Source of the DNA: Deltaproteobacteria bacterium
GTDB lineage: Bacteria; Desulfobacterota; Binatia; Binatales; Binataceae
Reading direction: 5' to 3'
DNA length: 47,851 bases
Assembly: GCA_021794015.1 (NCBI GenBank)
Contig: JAJYRQ010000028.1
Span: 1 to 47,851, forward strand
Below, piece after piece: positions 16,776 through 25,162 of this stretch (its first letter is position 1; the number at the start of each line of letters is the position of its first letter). A program made the position numbers and the translations under genes. The notes under the pieces are model-generated. The model saw only the letters and a program-made list of their open reading frames with translations, had not been told where the DNA came from and searched no databases.

Positions 16776-17564
16776 CTACCAGCTCAGATACCCTCCGTCG
16801 ACCGCCAGCACGCACCCCGTCACGTAGCTGGCCGCAGGGCTGGCCAGGAAGACCACGGCACCGCGCAGCTCCTCGGGTTTGCCAAGCCGGCCCAGCGGGG
16901 TGGCGCGTTCGACACGCTCGCGATTGGCCGCCTTCTGGAAACCGGCCTGGTTCATTTCGGTCAGAATCCAGCCTGGCGCTATGGCGTTGACCAGGATATT
17001 GTACGGCGCCCATTCCACGGCCAGTTGTCTGGTAAGGTTGATCAGTCCTCCCTTGGTCGCGGTGTAGGCAGCCATTCGGTAAATAGAGCTTCCCACCAAC
17101 CCGAAAATCGACACGATGTTGATTATCCGACCGGGGCGCCGCTCGGCGATAAGGGGGCGGGCCACTTTCTGCGCCAGCGCAAGCGGCGCCGTCAGGTTGA
17201 GCTGCAGTGTCTCCTCCCAGGTCTGGCGGGTAAGGTTCTCGGCGCGCCCGGTGGGAGCGACTCCGGCGTTGTTGACCAGGATGTTCGGCGCCCCGAGTCT
17301 TGCCGCCGCAGACTCGAGTGCCGCGTCCACCTCGGAGTCGGAAGTTACGTCGGCAGTGAGTGCCAGCGCTTTGACGCCATAGGTTGCCCGCAATTCTTCG
17401 GCCAGCGCCGCGAGCGGCGCGGTCCGGCGCGCCATCAGCAAGAGGTCGGCCCCGGCGATTGCCAGTCCCCGCGCGAACTCAACCCCCAGGCCGGAGGAAG
17501 CGCCGGTTATCAGCGCTACCTGCCCCCGCAGCGAGAACATCTCCGCAAGCAACTGTGTCGCCAT
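16776..17564 (-). CDS. SDR-family oxidoreductase (FabG/gluconate 5-dehydrogenase-like)
   Basis: The 262-aa classical SDR has TGASSGLG at 20-27, NNAG at 98-101, and catalytic S152, Y167 and K171. The C-terminus GRLGKPEELRGAVVFLASPAASYVTGCVLAVDGGY is the standard SDR ending. The FSLRGQVALITGASSGLG opening resembles gluconate 5-dehydrogenase/3-ketoacyl reductases. The ATG at 17564 has a strong GAGGAGG 3-9 nt upstream; longer in-frame starts run back into the aldolase gene and are not needed. It starts 7 nt after the threonine aldolase stop, so the two are almost certainly co-transcribed. Substrate unknown; a beta-hydroxy amino acid or its keto product is a guess from context. Confidence 0.9.
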   Translation of the reverse strand: MATQLLAEMFSLRGQVALITGASSGLGVEFARGLAIAGADLLLMARRTAPLAALAEELRATYGVKALALTADVTSDSEVDAALESAAARLGAPNILVNNAGVAPTGRAENLTRQTWEETLQLNLTAPLALAQKVARPLIAERRPGRIINIVSIFGLVGSSIYRMAAYTATKGGLINLTRQLAVEWAPYNILVNAIAPGWILTEMNQAGFQKAANRERVERATPLGRLGKPEELRGAVVFLASPAASYVTGCVLAVDGGYLSW

Positions 17565-17571
17565 TGCCTCC

Positions 17572-18618
17572 TCATTGTGGGCGGAGTTGAGCAGACACCT
17601 GCGCGATCGCGGCGCAGGCCCGGTCCACTTCGGCGGCGCCGATTCCGTAGTGGGTGACCGCGCGGAAGCTGGCTGAGCCGCGCCGGCCGAGCAGCACGCC
17701 GCGCTGCTTAAGGTCCGCGGCCAGACGGTCGGCGGCTGCGGCGCCCGCCTCGAGCTCGAAATAAACCATGTTGGTTGGGTGCGGCGGCATCCGCAGCGCA
17801 ATCCCCGGCAGGCGGGCCAAGCCGGCAGCCAGGCGGCGCGCGTTGGCGTGATCCTCTGCCAGGCGGGCCACCATGGTCGCCAGCGCGACGATTCCCGCCG
17901 CAGCAATGACCCCGGCCTGGCGCATCCCGCCGCCGAGCAGCTTGCGCACCCGGCGGGCGCCGGCGATGACCTCGCGGCTGCCGCAGAGAACCGAACCCAC
18001 GGGGCAAGCAAGCCCCTTGGAAAAGCAAAACGATACCGTGTCGAAGGGATCGGCCAGCCGCCGCGCCGAGGTCTCGAGCGCCAGCGCCGCGTTGAAGATG
18101 CGCGCCCCGTCGAGATGGAGCGCGACTTTGCGCCGGCGGGCCAGTTCGGCCACTTCGGCCGCGTGCGAGAGGGGCACGGCCGCCCCGCCGCAAAGGTTGT
18201 GCGTGTTTTCCAGCGCGACGGCCCGGATTTCCGCCACGTGAAGGTTGGGCGGCGCCTCCAGCTCCTCGCGCAGCGGCGCCAGCTCGAGTCCGCCTTCGCC
18301 GGTGTTCGGCACGGGGAAGAGCATCACGCCGCCCAGCGCCGAGGCGCCCCCAGCCTCGAGCCGAAAGCTGTGGGACTGCGCGCCGACCAGCGCGCGGCTC
18401 CCCCGCGTGCAGTGGACCAGCAGCGCGGCGAGATTTGCCATGGTGCCGCTCGGCACAAAAACCGCGGCTTGCTTGCCCACCACGTCCGCAGCGATCGCCT
18501 CGAGCCGGTTCACCGTCGGGTCTTCCCCGTAAACGTCGTCGCCGACCTCGGCGCGCGCCATTGCCTCGCGCATCTCGGGCGTCGGCTGGGTGACAGTATC
18601 GCTTCGCAGATCGATCAT
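17572..18618 (-). CDS. ltaE: Low-specificity L-threonine aldolase
   Basis: This PLP enzyme splits L-threonine or L-allo-threonine into glycine and acetaldehyde. The opening [20 protein letters not shown] and [15 protein letters not shown] are diagnostic. The PLP-stacking His is in [11 protein letters not shown] (H83), the cofactor Asp in LHLDGAR (D170), and the Schiff-base Lys in FCFSKGL (K201). At 348 aa it has full family length. It lies 10 nt downstream of the NorQ-like ATPase gene and 7 nt upstream of the SDR gene. One operon with them looks likely. Confidence 0.93.
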   Translation of the reverse strand: MIDLRSDTVTQPTPEMREAMARAEVGDDVYGEDPTVNRLEAIAADVVGKQAAVFVPSGTMANLAALLVHCTRGSRALVGAQSHSFRLEAGGASALGGVMLFPVPNTGEGGLELAPLREELEAPPNLHVAEIRAVALENTHNLCGGAAVPLSHAAEVAELARRRKVALHLDGARIFNAALALETSARRLADPFDTVSFCFSKGLACPVGSVLCGSREVIAGARRVRKLLGGGMRQAGVIAAAGIVALATMVARLAEDHANARRLAAGLARLPGIALRMPPHPTNMVYFELEAGAAAADRLAADLKQRGVLLGRRGSASFRAVTHYGIGAAEVDRACAAIAQVSAQLRPQ

Positions 18619-18628
18619 TGCCGTCCCG

Positions 18629-19495
18629 CTAAGCCAGGACCGCCCTGACCAGCTCGTCGATGGCGCGCTTGGCCTCCGGCTCGTCGGTGAGCGACCAGGT
18701 CACGGCCACGGTGGCGGCGCGGCGCGGCGCGATACCGTGGCGGATGAGCTGGCCGGCATAGATAAGCAGCCGGGTAGAGACGCCTTCCTCCAAGCCGGCG
18801 GCCTTGAGATGGCGTACCTTTTGGCCGAGCAGCGCAAGCTGCATGGCAACCTCGGGCGCCATAGCGGCCTCGTGCGCGATTATTTCGGCCTCCTTTTCAA
18901 GCGGCGGATAGGTGAACTCGATCGTGACAAAGCGCTGCCGGGTCGACGGCTTGAGGTTTTTCTGGACGCTCTGGTAGCCGGGATTGTAGGAGATCACCAG
19001 CAGGAAGCCGGAGTGAGCCTGTAAAACTTCGCCCCGCTTCTCCACCGGCAGCATCCTGCGGTAGTCCGACAGGGGATGGATCAGCACGGTGGTGTCCTTG
19101 CGCGCCTCGACCACCTCGTCGAGGTAGCAGATGGCGCCGCGGCGCACGGCCTGGGTCAACGGGCCGTCGATCCAAGCCGTCTCGTCACCGCGAATGAGGT
19201 AGCGGCCCACCAAATCACTGCCCGCAAGGTCTTCGTGACAGGCCACCGTGATAAGTTCGGTGGGCCCGTCGGGCTCGCCGGCGAGCAGATGCGTCATGTG
19301 TTCGACAAAGCGCGTCTTGCCGCATCCGGTCGGCCCCTTGAGCAGCACCGGCAGTCGTGCCAGGTACGCCTTCTGGAAAATCTCGACCTCGTCGGCGACC
19401 GGCAGGTAGTAAGGGGGATTTGCCGGGTCAAGTCGCCGGATTTCCGGCTCGAAACTCTGGACCCGGCTGTCGAAGCCTCTTAGTTCAACCGACAT
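18629..19495 (-). CDS. AAA+ ATPase of the CbbQ/NirQ/NorQ family (MoxR class)
   Basis: From the ATG at 19495 the protein is 288 aa. Walker A is GPTGCGKT (54-61) and Walker [12 protein letters not shown] (121-131); the C-terminal CbbQ domain is recognisable in [19 protein letters not shown]. The opening [18 protein letters not shown] is typical of NorQ/CbbQ. These ATPases act with a von Willebrand A protein (CbbO/NorD) to remodel or load a metal enzyme such as Rubisco or NO reductase. No VWA gene, Rubisco or norCB is visible in this window, so the partner must be elsewhere. Its neighbours are cysS upstream and ltaE downstream. Confidence 0.9.
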   Translation of the reverse strand: MSVELRGFDSRVQSFEPEIRRLDPANPPYYLPVADEVEIFQKAYLARLPVLLKGPTGCGKTRFVEHMTHLLAGEPDGPTELITVACHEDLAGSDLVGRYLIRGDETAWIDGPLTQAVRRGAICYLDEVVEARKDTTVLIHPLSDYRRMLPVEKRGEVLQAHSGFLLVISYNPGYQSVQKNLKPSTRQRFVTIEFTYPPLEKEAEIIAHEAAMAPEVAMQLALLGQKVRHLKAAGLEEGVSTRLLIYAGQLIRHGIAPRRAATVAVTWSLTDEPEAKRAIDELVRAVLA

Positions 19496-19684
19496 GAGCC
19501 TGTCGAGCACCTCCTTGGGAGCGGCGCCCACCCGGCGCTGCGGGCGTCTGTGCAACAATTGTAACAGAGCGCGCCGCGCGGCTCGATTGCGCCGCACCTG
19601 TGGAGCGCGGCCGGGTTCCGTTGACGGGCCCCTGGGCCGACCGGGCTTGTGGCCCGGCCCGGCCGCGAGCGCGACGGACACACC

Positions 19685-21130
19685 TTACGACCAGCGCGGC
19701 GCGTAGGAAGAGCTGCCGTCGCGCCGGTCGCGTACCTCGTAGCCGCGGGCGACCAGTTCCTGGCGAAGCTGGTCGGCCAACTCAAAATTGCGCTCGGCTC
19801 GCGCCCGCGTGCGGCGGTCGACCAGTGCCTGGATATCGTCCGGCAGCCGGGAGGCTCGCACGTAGTTGAGCTGTGCCTCGAGGCGCAGTCCCATTACCCG
19901 GTCGAGCGCCGTCAGCGTCTGCCACACTCTGAGGTCGCTGCGCCGGTACGCTTCAGCCACCAGCTCGAGCGCTGCGGCCAGCGCCCGGGGGGTGTTCAGG
20001 TCGTCGTTCAGCGCCTCGGCGAACCTCTCGTAATAGTCGCGAGCAAAGGGCGCGTCCGGTTGCTCGGGCCGCGCCACCTTGGTAAAGCCCCAAAGGTAGT
20101 AGAGGTTGCGTTCGGCGGCCTTAAGGGCGTCCAGGCTGAACCCCAGCTCTGAGCGATACTTGGCTGCGAAGCAGAAAAGCCGAAACGCCAGGGGATTAAT
20201 CCCGGCGGCGACCAGGTCGTCAAGCACCGGGAAGCGCCCGGCGCTCTTGCTTATCTTGGCCCCTTCGCTTCCCACCAGGAAGGCGTTGTGCACAAAGTAG
20301 CGCGCAAACGGCTTGCCGGTTGCGCTCTCGGACTGGGCGATTTCGTTCTCGTGATGGATCGGGATATGGTCGATGCCGCCGCTGTGCAAGTCGATCGTCT
20401 CGCCCAGGTACTTCATCGCCATGGCCGAGCATTCGACGTGCCAGCCCGGGTAGCCCCGGCCCCAGGGACTGTCCCACTGCATCAGGTGGCGCGGCTGATT
20501 GAGCACCCAGAGCGCAAAATCGTGCGGACTGCGCTTGTCGGGAGCGTGCTCGAGCCGCTGCGCCGAGTGCTGCTCCTCGAGCCTCTGGCGCGAGAGCCGG
20601 CCCGGACGACCGCTGCCCTTTGCTTCGGCCACGGATCGCCCACAGGCCCGGTAGCGGACGACGTCGAAGTAGACGCCGCTGGGTGCCACGTAGGCGTAAC
20701 CGCGCTCGATGATGCGCCCGATAAGGCCGATCATGTCGGTGATGTGGTCGGTGGCGCGGCAATAGACCTCAGCCGGTTCAACGTTTAGCTGTTCGAGGTC
20801 GCCCAGGAAGGCTTGCGTGTAGCGGGCGGCCAGCTCTTGCGGAGAGCGTCCTTCGGCGTGCGCCGCCATCTCCACTTTGTCTTCCCCGGCGTCGGCGTCC
20901 GAGGTCATGTGGCCGACGTCGGTGATGTTCATCACGTGGCGCACCGTGAAGCCGTCGAACTCAAGGGCGCGCTTGAGCGTGTCGGCGAACAGGTAAGAGC
21001 GCATGTTTCCCAGGTGCTGGCGCGAGTAAACCGTCGGCCCGCAGGAGTAGTAGGTGACCAGGGGTGGGTTGAGCGGCTCGAACTTCTCCACCGTTCGAGT
21101 AAGCGAATTGAAGATGCTGAGCGTCCTCAT
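19685..21130 (-). CDS. cysS: Cysteinyl-tRNA synthetase
   Basis: The class I synthetase charges tRNA-Cys in the cytoplasm. From ATG 21130 the length is 481 aa. Zinc ligands are C30 (SCGPTVY), C234 (HVECSAMA), H259 and E263 (HHENE). The HIGH motif appears as HLGN (39-42), a variant, and KMSKS as KISKS (292-296). The anticodon-binding tail is present. A TTG at 21148 could add six residues. There is a 189-nt gap to the NorQ-like gene downstream. Confidence 0.95.
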   Translation of the reverse strand: MRTLSIFNSLTRTVEKFEPLNPPLVTYYSCGPTVYSRQHLGNMRSYLFADTLKRALEFDGFTVRHVMNITDVGHMTSDADAGEDKVEMAAHAEGRSPQELAARYTQAFLGDLEQLNVEPAEVYCRATDHITDMIGLIGRIIERGYAYVAPSGVYFDVVRYRACGRSVAEAKGSGRPGRLSRQRLEEQHSAQRLEHAPDKRSPHDFALWVLNQPRHLMQWDSPWGRGYPGWHVECSAMAMKYLGETIDLHSGGIDHIPIHHENEIAQSESATGKPFARYFVHNAFLVGSEGAKISKSAGRFPVLDDLVAAGINPLAFRLFCFAAKYRSELGFSLDALKAAERNLYYLWGFTKVARPEQPDAPFARDYYERFAEALNDDLNTPRALAAALELVAEAYRRSDLRVWQTLTALDRVMGLRLEAQLNYVRASRLPDDIQALVDRRTRARAERNFELADQLRQELVARGYEVRDRRDGSSSYAPRWS

Positions 21131-21214
21131 GCTGGTCCGAGTGAGCAACGCCGTTCCCCCGCGGCACCCGGCTCGGCGCGTTCGCCAGAGCGCGCGTGCT
21201 ATGCCGTGGCCGCG

Positions 21215-21604
21215 CTAGGAAGCGGCTCCCGGACGCCGCTGGGCCGCGGCGCGCGCCGGCGCCTTGGCGGCAAAACCGTAGCGCCATCCGGCCACAAGGC
21301 GGTAGTGGCGGCCGGCCAGCCAGCCAAAGCCGGGAAGCCGCCACAGAGCGGCGGTCCAGCCCAAAAGCCCCCGCTGCCGCTTGAGGATTTCGCGTATCGC
21401 CTCGGCCCCGCGAAAAACCCGTCCCCGGGCGTCAACCGCGTGCAATTCGGCCATCAGGCGCTCTGCCGGAAGGCCGGCAAAGCGCGCCTGCACTTGCGGC
21501 CGGTGAAAGTCCAGCAACTCGATGGCGGCGCCCCGGTCGATCGAAGCCAGCGCCGCCGCGCCGCCCCGGCAGACCGCGCAGGCGCCGTCATAGAGGACGC
21601 TCAG
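21215..21604 (-). CDS. DCC/DUF393-family thiol-disulfide protein with no ordinary start codon
   Basis: The frame encodes LSVLYDGACAVCRGG followed by IELLDFHRPQVQARFAGL and HAVDARGRVFRGAEAIREIL. This is the DCC family (YDGxCxxC active site, then the VD..G.v..G..A... block). The Cys pair sits upstream of the first TTG (21517), so that TTG cannot be the true start. No ATG, GTG or TTG was found in frame further up before the overlap with the LeuA-like gene. CTG at 21604, preceded by GAGGCCAAG, would give 129 aa. Either a CTG start, a translational fusion or a base-level error explains it. Function within the family is poorly known (thiol redox). Confidence 0.7.
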   Translation of the reverse strand: MSVLYDGACAVCRGGAAALASIDRGAAIELLDFHRPQVQARFAGLPAERLMAELHAVDARGRVFRGAEAIREILKRQRGLLGWTAALWRLPGFGWLAGRHYRLVAGWRYGFAAKAPARAAAQRRPGAAS

Positions 21605-21665
21605 CTTGGCCTCGGGGGCGCAGCCTGCCTTAGGCTTGCGGCGCGTGCGCTTCGCCCAGCGCTGC

Positions 21666-22181
21666 TCAACGCCGCGATAGCCGCGCCCCAGCCCCTGTCT
21701 TTTGTTGCCTGAGCTGCTCGTGGTAAATCCGCCACTCGTAACCGTCGACGAGCGAGCGCCATCCGGCCTCGACCGTATTGGCCGACTTCGCCAGCGTCGT
21801 CCAGGTCTCTCGCCCGTCGGAAAACCGCTTCACCGAGATAACCTCGGCTTCGGTCGACTCGCCGCTGGCATGCGTATAGGTCTCGATGACGCGGACTGCC
21901 TCCAGGTAAGGGAAATATTTGAACAAGGCCTTGCGCAGCGCCAGGTCGAGGGCATGGACCACGCCCACCCCGCGGGCGGCCTCAGTCTCTTCCGTCCCGT
22001 TTACTCGTATGACCACGGTGGCATCGACGGTCATCTTGCCTTCGTAGAAATCGTCGATTACCCTGCGGCGCACGACCTCGAAGGGCGGGTCGTAGTCGGG
22101 CGAGGTCCGCAAGCCCGAGAGTTCACGCGAAGCCTGGGGAGTTTCGGCTTCGTGGAAGATCGAAACTTTCGCGTCGTCCAT
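21666..22181 (-). CDS. Stand-alone LeuA/CimA C-terminal regulatory (allosteric dimer) domain
   Basis: The 171-aa protein matches only the C-terminal leucine/isoleucine-sensing domain of isopropylmalate/citramalate synthases. Markers are AVRVIETYTHASGESTEAEV (variant of the VIDYK...GTDA block) and ANTVEAGWRSLVDGYEWRI, like the family's ending NIIEASWQALVDSIEY. The catalytic HMGL barrel is absent, and the preceding sequence in this frame does not encode one. The first 45 residues (SRELSGLRTSPDYDPPFEVV) look like the linker region. It could be a free allosteric partner or amino acid sensor. It sits between fabG and the DCC gene, transcribed with them. Confidence 0.75.
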   Translation of the reverse strand: MDDAKVSIFHEAETPQASRELSGLRTSPDYDPPFEVVRRRVIDDFYEGKMTVDATVVIRVNGTEETEAARGVGVVHALDLALRKALFKYFPYLEAVRVIETYTHASGESTEAEVISVKRFSDGRETWTTLAKSANTVEAGWRSLVDGYEWRIYHEQLRQQKTGAGARLSRR

Positions 22182-22271
22182 CGCGCAAAATTATCTTCGG
22201 CTGCCTGCAGGCTTGCAAGCGGCTGGGCGCGCCCGCGCCGCCGCTTGCGCCCATCGGGTCGCCCCGCCGGG

Positions 22272-23018
22272 CTACATCGCCAGCCCGCCGTCGATTCTTA
22301 TTACCGCGCCCGTAATGTAGGCCGCCGCGTCCGAGAGCAAAAAGGCGGCGAGCGGCGCAACGTCGCCTACCTGGCCGAAGCGGCCCAGCGGGACCGCCGC
22401 CAGCGCCTTCTGCCGCTGCGCCGGCGCAAGAGCTGCGGTCATGTCGGTCTCGATGAATCCCAGGGCCAGAGCGTTCACCCGGATGCCGAAGGCGCCGACC
22501 TCCTTGGCCAACGCCTTGGTCATGCCGAACAGCCCGGCCTTCGCGGCAGAGTAGTTGACCTGGCCGGCGATGCCGGTCAGGCCGGACACTGAGCTGATGT
22601 TAAGGATGACGCCGCGGCGCGCCTTCATCATCGGGAATACCGCCGCGCGAGCGAAATTGAAGGAGCCCGTCAGGTTGACCCTGACCACCTCGGCCCAGTC
22701 CTCTTCGCTCATCATCGGCAAGAGCTTGTCTCGGGTCAGTCCGGCGTTGTTTACGACCGCGTCCAGGCGGCCGAAGGCAGCCCTGACGGCATTGACCATT
22801 TCGCGTGCGCTCTTGAGGTCGCCCGCGTCCTGGCCGAAGGCGAGGGCCTTTACGCCGAGTTGTTCGAGCTCTCGGGCCAATTCTTTGGCCTTATCGGCGT
22901 TCTTGAGGTAGCTGAAACCGACGTTGGCGCCGCGGCGCGCCGCCTCGAGCGCGATGGCGCGGCCGATTCCACGGCTGGCACCGGTTACGATTACGCCTTG
23001 TCCTTCAAGCTCCCGCAT
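22272..23018 (-). CDS. fabG: 3-oxoacyl-ACP reductase
   Basis: The enzyme reduces 3-oxoacyl-ACP with NADPH in fatty acid synthesis. The 248-aa sequence has TGASRGIG at 12-19, NNAG at 90-93, catalytic S143, Y156 and K160, and ends in the classic PLGRFGQVGDVAPLAAFLLS and ITGAVIRIDGGLAM. The catalytic Asn lies in RVNLTGSF. Length and motifs fit FabG closely, closer than the other two SDRs in the window. No other fab genes adjoin, so a specialised acyl reductase (for example PhaB-like) is not excluded. Confidence 0.85.
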   Translation of the reverse strand: MRELEGQGVIVTGASRGIGRAIALEAARRGANVGFSYLKNADKAKELARELEQLGVKALAFGQDAGDLKSAREMVNAVRAAFGRLDAVVNNAGLTRDKLLPMMSEEDWAEVVRVNLTGSFNFARAAVFPMMKARRGVILNISSVSGLTGIAGQVNYSAAKAGLFGMTKALAKEVGAFGIRVNALALGFIETDMTAALAPAQRQKALAAVPLGRFGQVGDVAPLAAFLLSDAAAYITGAVIRIDGGLAM

Positions 23019-23230
23019 CGCAGTTCACGCCTGGCGCAGCCCGCTCGCTTCCCGGGTGCGTGCGTGCGCTGAGGCGCGTCCGCACCCGGCGCTCCACGCC
23101 CCTCGATAGCGACGACACCAACGCCGGCCGCCGGTGATATCGGCGGCTTTGCCGCAACCGCCCGCGGCGCCGCTTTACCAGCGCAGGCTCCCTCAGCTTC
23201 CGGCCGCGTCCGAGGCCGGCGCGCCGGCTT

Positions 23231-23623
23231 CTAGGCCGAGAAAGAGGAGCCGCAGCCGCAGGTTCGGCTCGCGTGCGGATTATCGAAGCGAAAGCCCGCG
23301 CCGTGGAGACCCTCGACGTAGTCCAGCGTGGTGCCGGCCAGGTAGGGCAGCGACGCCTCGTCGATCAGCAGGTTAATTCCGTCCCGCATCTCTACGACGT
23401 CGCCTTCCTTCTGTGCGTCGAAGCTCATCGCGTATTGGAAACCGGAACATCCGCCTCCTACCACGCCAACGCGCACACCCCGCCCGTCATCCAGTGCTTC
23501 CCGCGCAAGCATCTTTTTGATCATCTCGACCGCTTTCGGCGTGAGCGTAAGGGTTGCGGCCGGCGCCTGCCGGGCCGCGCCGGAAACCTGCGCAGTCGAA
23601 TCCTTCGCGCCTTCTTCGTACAT
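23231..23623 (-). CDS. erpA: A-type iron-sulfur carrier (IscA/ErpA/HesB)
   Basis: The protein delivers [4Fe-4S] or [2Fe-2S] clusters to apoproteins. From ATG 23623 (GAGGAG 8 nt upstream) it is 130 aa. The three invariant Cys are C59 (GGGCSGFQY), C122 and C124 (TCGCGSSFS). A 24-residue Ala/Gly-rich N-terminal extension precedes the fold. ErpA and IscA cannot be told apart with certainty by eye; no iscSU or suf genes are near. It is divergent from livK, with which it shares a roughly 290-nt control region. Confidence 0.9.
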   Translation of the reverse strand: MYEEGAKDSTAQVSGAARQAPAATLTLTPKAVEMIKKMLAREALDDGRGVRVGVVGGGCSGFQYAMSFDAQKEGDVVEMRDGINLLIDEASLPYLAGTTLDYVEGLHGAGFRFDNPHASRTCGCGSSFSA

Positions 23624-23678
23624 CACTACTTCTCCTCTAATCCGGTCCGGCTCCGGATGGAGCCTTCCCTGGCTGATA

Positions 23679-23687
23679 ATTATGTCA
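23679..23687 (-). promoter_or_regulatory. Possible extended -10 promoter of the Fe-S carrier gene
   Basis: On the minus strand the sequence TGACATAAT fits an extended -10 box (TGn followed by CATAAT). Transcription would begin near 23672, about 49 nt before the ATG at 23623. No clear -35 box accompanies it, as allowed for extended -10 promoters. On the other strand a TTGACG at 23742-23747 could serve livK, but no good -10 box follows it. Confidence 0.35.
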
Positions 23688-23917
23688 CGAACCGGGCGCG
23701 TCCGCGAGCGTCCGCCAGCCGGTGGCCGAGGCCAAAACGAATTGACGGTTAGCGCATTGTAGTGTGTTTCATGCTGGCGAATGCGCGAAGCGGCTGGTAA
23801 ATTCACCTAGTGTGCCGGTTGCCGTGGTCCTTGCGCAGCGCGGCCTTGGCGCCGAGAGGCGATGTTGATCTTTACGAGGCGGCGCGCCGCAAAAGGCGCC
23901 GCCCGAGGAGTTGGTCC

Positions 23918-25159
23918 ATGATGCGACAAAAGGGATTGGCTGGATGTGTCGCGATCGCGGCTCTGGCGCTAATTGGACTTGGCCCGGCGGCTTGGGCGGC
24001 CGACGCGCCGGCGGTTCTCAAGCTGGGAACGCTGTATGCCGGCTCGGGAGCCTTTGCGGTTCCTTCCACCTCCGAACACGAGGGACTCAAGTTCTGGGTC
24101 GACCAGGTCAACGCCGCCGGGGGAACGTACGTCAAGGCGCTTGGCCGCAAGGTTCGGCTGCGGCTTATCGCGTATAACGACCGCAGCTCGACCACTACGG
24201 CGGCACCGCTCTACAACCAGCTTATCACGCAGGATAAGGTCGATATTCTGGTGTCTGACTTCGGCTCGGTGCTGACCTCGGTTGCGGTTCCGATCGCGCA
24301 GACCCACAAGATGCTGCTGTTCGACCCGACCGGCACCGGGGCGGCGCTGTTCAGTCCGGACAACCCCTATGTTGTGCTCTGCTCGCTGCCGACTTCGGCG
24401 ATCTGGCCCTACGCCCTGGCCGATTTTCTTAAGAAGTTCGAGCCGGTCAGGCGGGTGGCGCTGCTCTATGCCACCAACGATTTCACCGGGTCGCAGGCGG
24501 CCACGCTGCGCGAGCGCCTCAGGGGCAGCCGCGTTGAGTTGGTCTACGACCAGGGGGTTGCGACCAACACCTCGAACTACGCGGTGCTGTTGCACAACGT
24601 CGAGGCTGCGCGGCCCGACGCGGTGATTGAGTTCGGTTACGCCAACAACGACATTGCCTTCCTTCAGGGCCTGCAGGCGAGCGGACTGAAGTTCAAGATG
24701 GTGTTCGCCATCTTCCCGGGGCAGCTTTTCTCCCTGCTGCGCAAAAACGTGAGCGAGGCGGGCCTCGCATACACCTACACCTATCCGACGCCGCCGCTTC
24801 TGGCTTACAACAAGGTCAACTACGGCCCGGGTCTGGAGGCTTTTCTCCGCGAGTATCGACAGAAAAGGGGAGAGGACGCCAACTTCCTTACCGTGGCCGG
24901 CTACAACACCGGGCTGGTGATCGGCAAGACCCTGGCGACGGCCGACAAGCTGGACCAGCTTGCGCTGCGCCGAGCGGTCGAGCAGTTTTCAGGCAAGCTT
25001 TTTACGCTCGACGGCCTCTTCAAGGTCGACCGCAGCGGGGCGCAGGTCGGCGAGCTCTTGCCCGTCGGCCAGTTCCTGCCCTCCGGCAATGGAGTCAAGA
25101 TGCAGGTCGTATTCCCGTTCGCGCTGGCGACCGGGAAACCGGTCTATCCTGCGCCCTGA
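23918..25159 (+). CDS. livK: Branched-chain amino acid-type ABC transporter substrate-binding protein
   Basis: The periplasmic binding protein of the Peripla_BP_6/LivK family is 413 aa from ATG 23918, with GAGGAG 7 nt upstream. It has a clear signal peptide (CVAIAALALIGLGPAAWAAD, cleavage after AWA). The mature part opens LKLGTLYAGSGAFAVPS, and the PDAVIEFGYANNDIAFLQGL and TVAGYNTGLVIGKTL blocks are family-typical. It heads the livKHMGF operon. LivK families also bind urea, aromatic compounds or short-chain amides, so the ligand is uncertain. A close paralog lies at 46983-47851. Confidence 0.9.
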   Translation: MMRQKGLAGCVAIAALALIGLGPAAWAADAPAVLKLGTLYAGSGAFAVPSTSEHEGLKFWVDQVNAAGGTYVKALGRKVRLRLIAYNDRSSTTTAAPLYNQLITQDKVDILVSDFGSVLTSVAVPIAQTHKMLLFDPTGTGAALFSPDNPYVVLCSLPTSAIWPYALADFLKKFEPVRRVALLYATNDFTGSQAATLRERLRGSRVELVYDQGVATNTSNYAVLLHNVEAARPDAVIEFGYANNDIAFLQGLQASGLKFKMVFAIFPGQLFSLLRKNVSEAGLAYTYTYPTPPLLAYNKVNYGPGLEAFLREYRQKRGEDANFLTVAGYNTGLVIGKTLATADKLDQLALRRAVEQFSGKLFTLDGLFKVDRSGAQVGELLPVGQFLPSGNGVKMQVVFPFALATGKPVYPAP

Positions 25160-25162
25160 GCG

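Noticed and set aside
17565..18011. N-terminal extension of the SDR gene ending at 16776
   Set aside because: It reads through the threonine aldolase gene in another frame; the strong GAGGAGG before 17564 marks the true start.
23742..23770. TTGACG as a livK promoter
   Set aside because: No acceptable -10 box at 16-18 nt spacing; kept only as a note.
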